Assembly (NCBI GenBank): GCA_001898385.1 | Contig: MKTT01000058.1 | Coordinates: forward strand, 95,000-158,999 | DNA: 64,000 nt | Origin: Planctomycetales bacterium 71-10 | GTDB lineage: Bacteria; Planctomycetota; Planctomycetia; Isosphaerales; Isosphaeraceae | Reading direction: 5' to 3' | Part shown: positions 62,640 to 64,000 of the stretch, piece after piece | How the letters are laid out: every line of letters starts with the position of its first letter | Numbering within the stretch: position 1 is the stretch's first letter | Program-made: the position numbers and the translations under genes | The notes under the pieces: generated by a model | Seen by the model: only the letters and a program-made list of their open reading frames with translations | Database searches by the model: none | What the model was told of the DNA's origin: nothing

Positions 62640-63683
62640 ATGATCGCCGCCGTGGTCGCCGTCCTCGGCCTCGCCGTCATGACCGCCGAGCCCCCCGCGA
62701 CCGTCGCCGGCGTCGGCCGTCCCGGCTCCTCCGGCGACGGGGGCCCCGCGGAAAAAGCCGAGCTGCGACAGCCGTTCGACGTCGCCTACGACCGCCTCGG
62801 GGACCTGTTCATCTCCGACGCCCCGGACCATCGCATCCGGCGCGTGGACGCGCGGACGGGCTTGATATCCACCGTCGCCGGCACCGGCGAGGCCGGGTTC
62901 TCGGGCGACGGGGGCCCGGCGACCTCCGCGCGGCTGAACGAGCCCTACGGCCTCGCGATCGCCCCGAGCGGCGACCTCTACTTCGCCGACCGGCTCAACC
63001 GCCGCGTGCGTCGCGTCGACGGCCGGACCGGGATCATCACGACGGTCGCCGGCGACGGGTCGAAGGCGAGTTCCGGGGACGGCGGCCCCGGCGTCGAGGC
63101 CGGGATCGTCGAGCCCAACGGCGTCGCCCTGGACGGCCGCGGCCGACTTTTCATCGCCGACGTCTCCGGCCATCGGGTGCGCGCGGTCGACCTGGCCTCG
63201 GGCCGGATCTCGACCTTCGCGGGCGACGGCTCGCCCCGGCGGGCCGGCGACGGCGGCCCGTCCGCCTCGGCCTCGTTCTCCGGCCCCCGCGCCGTCCACG
63301 CCCTGGCCGACGGCTCGGTCCTGATCGTCGAGCGCAACGGGCATGCGCTCCGCAAGGTCGGCCCCGACGGCCTGGTCTCCACCGTGGCCGGCGGCTCCAA
63401 GGGCTATCGCGGCGACGGCGGCCCGGCCCGGGACGCAGCCTTCGACGGCCCCAAGGAACTCGACGTCGGGCCGGGCGGCGACGTCCTCGTCGTCGACACC
63501 GAGAATCGCGCGATCCGCCGCATCGCCCCCAACGGCACCGTCACGACGGCCGCCGCGGGCCTCGCCCGCCCCCACGGCGTCGCCTTCGCCCCCGACGGCC
63601 GCTCGTTCGTCGTCGCGGATTCCGAGCATCACCGCGTCGTCCGGATGCCGCTTGAGGGGCCTCCGGCCGAGAGACGCCCCTGA
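62640..63683 (+). CDS. NHL-repeat beta-propeller protein
   Basis: 347 residues with a weak signal sequence (IAAVVAVLGLAVMTA). Five repeats share the pattern xGDGGPAxxA: SSGDGGPAEKA, FSGDGGPATSA, SSGDGGPGVEA, RAGDGGPSASA and YRGDGGPARDA. Each is followed by an NHL strand set such as LNEPYGLAIAPSGDLYFADR and VEPNGVALDGRGRLFIADV. The result should be a six-bladed propeller in the periplasm or outside the cell, a binding rather than catalytic fold in most cases. It begins 9 bases after the DUF1559 stop, so the pair is an operon and the proteins may interact. Confidence 0.88.
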   Translation: MIAAVVAVLGLAVMTAEPPATVAGVGRPGSSGDGGPAEKAELRQPFDVAYDRLGDLFISDAPDHRIRRVDARTGLISTVAGTGEAGFSGDGGPATSARLNEPYGLAIAPSGDLYFADRLNRRVRRVDGRTGIITTVAGDGSKASSGDGGPGVEAGIVEPNGVALDGRGRLFIADVSGHRVRAVDLASGRISTFAGDGSPRRAGDGGPSASASFSGPRAVHALADGSVLIVERNGHALRKVGPDGLVSTVAGGSKGYRGDGGPARDAAFDGPKELDVGPGGDVLVVDTENRAIRRIAPNGTVTTAAAGLARPHGVAFAPDGRSFVVADSEHHRVVRMPLEGPPAERRP

Positions 63684-63689
63684 GTCCGG

Positions 63690-63717
63690 TTGATAGGGGG
63701 CCGCCGCGGGGTAGAAT
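63690..63717 (+). promoter_or_regulatory. Sigma70-like promoter for lipB
   Basis: TTGATA (63690-63695), 16 bases, TAGAAT (63712-63717), about 70 bases before the lipB ATG. A good match to the consensus at the right place. Confidence 0.6.
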
Positions 63718-63787
63718 AGGGGCGTGTCCCGTGCGCCGCCCCCGATCCCCGGGGGCGGCTTCGTTTTCCGGGAGGGGCCGCGACGCG

Positions 63788-64000
63788 ATGCCGGAGCCCG
63801 CCAAGCCGCCGCTGGAGGTCTACCTCCTGGGGGCGGTCGACTTCGCCGAGGTGCAGATGCTCCAGCGCCGGCTCGTCTTCGAGCACGGCGAGCGCGACGG
63901 GGCCACGCTCATCCTGTGCGAGCACCCGCCCACCCTCAGCGTCGGCCGGGCGGGGAGCCGGGCCCACATCGGCCCGGACGACTCGGCGCTGGCGGGGCGG
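63788..64000 (+). CDS. lipB: Octanoyltransferase LipB (N-terminal part, runs off the window)
   Basis: 71 residues are visible from ATG 63788, preceded by GGAGGGG. The sequence PPLEVYLLGAVDFAEVQMLQ is followed by TLILCEHPPTLSVGRAGSRA, the conserved LipB block (E-xPP-x-T/S-x-GR-x-G...). LipB moves octanoyl from acyl carrier protein to lipoyl domains of 2-oxoacid dehydrogenases and the glycine cleavage H protein. The catalytic Cys/Lys lie beyond the window edge. lipA may follow downstream but cannot be seen. Confidence 0.88.
   Translation, partial: MPEPAKPPLEVYLLGAVDFAEVQMLQRRLVFEHGERDGATLILCEHPPTLSVGRAGSRAHIGPDDSALAGR

Overview
The window reads as a chromosomal segment of a planctomycete, most likely the Isosphaeraceae (Paludisphaera/Singulisphaera/Aquisphaera type). 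This is inferred from the very high GC content with strong G/C at third codon positions, a DUF1501 protein, two DUF1559 pilin-like proteins, an ECF sigma factor with a membrane-anchored C-terminal extension, and a giant beta-helix protein carrying the N-terminal LEWLEGRVLL sorting-type motif of planctomycetes. I see no tRNA, rRNA, CRISPR array, transposase gene or phage module.

Layout. Positions 1-1257 hold the end of a GspF-type membrane platform protein. It converges, across a strong hairpin region, on a 3636-residue exported protein (1396-12306, minus) that combines a subtilase-like domain with right-handed beta-helix and Ig-like segments. A minus-strand operon follows (18819 to 12975): S55 (SpoIVB-like) peptidase, beta-propeller protein, DUF1559 protein and HAD hydrolase. 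It is driven by a clear sigma70-like promoter at 19040-19068. The propeller gene carries an in-frame insertion of a palindromic repeat element, and a diverged relative of that repeat lies at 24843-25000. Next come a DUF1501 protein, a HigA-like regulator, a small membrane protein, a Ser/Thr kinase, the ECF sigma factor and a Dps-like ferritin.

From 26240 to 30270 an NtrC-type response regulator and a hybrid histidine kinase are divergently transcribed. Downstream are transaldolase, a NagD-like phosphatase, a YceI protein and membrane proteins. A minus-strand block (39973 to 33893) carries exported carbohydrate-related proteins: a five-bladed-propeller glycosidase-like protein, a Tat-exported protein, a PQQ-type dehydrogenase and an EamA exporter. 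Positions 40154-44710 hold an XPB-family DNA helicase, a 74-residue protein, a large helicase-associated (XPB/Ssl2 N-terminal-like) protein and a 60-residue membrane protein. I regard this as the most interesting functional cassette here.

The rest of the window is mostly housekeeping: a CobA-HemD fusion, a double-barrel U32 protein, a HlyD-type adaptor with membrane proteins, and an overlapping RNA-maturation operon rsmD-cca-queC-queD. After these come a membrane protein tyrosine phosphatase next to a lipopolysaccharide-kinase-like protein, a small lipoprotein, a DHH phosphoesterase, a second DUF1559 protein coupled to an NHL-repeat protein, and the start of lipB. Convergent gene ends are generally closed by GC-rich hairpins. 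Several short AT-rich patches in otherwise GC-rich DNA match sigma70-like promoters.
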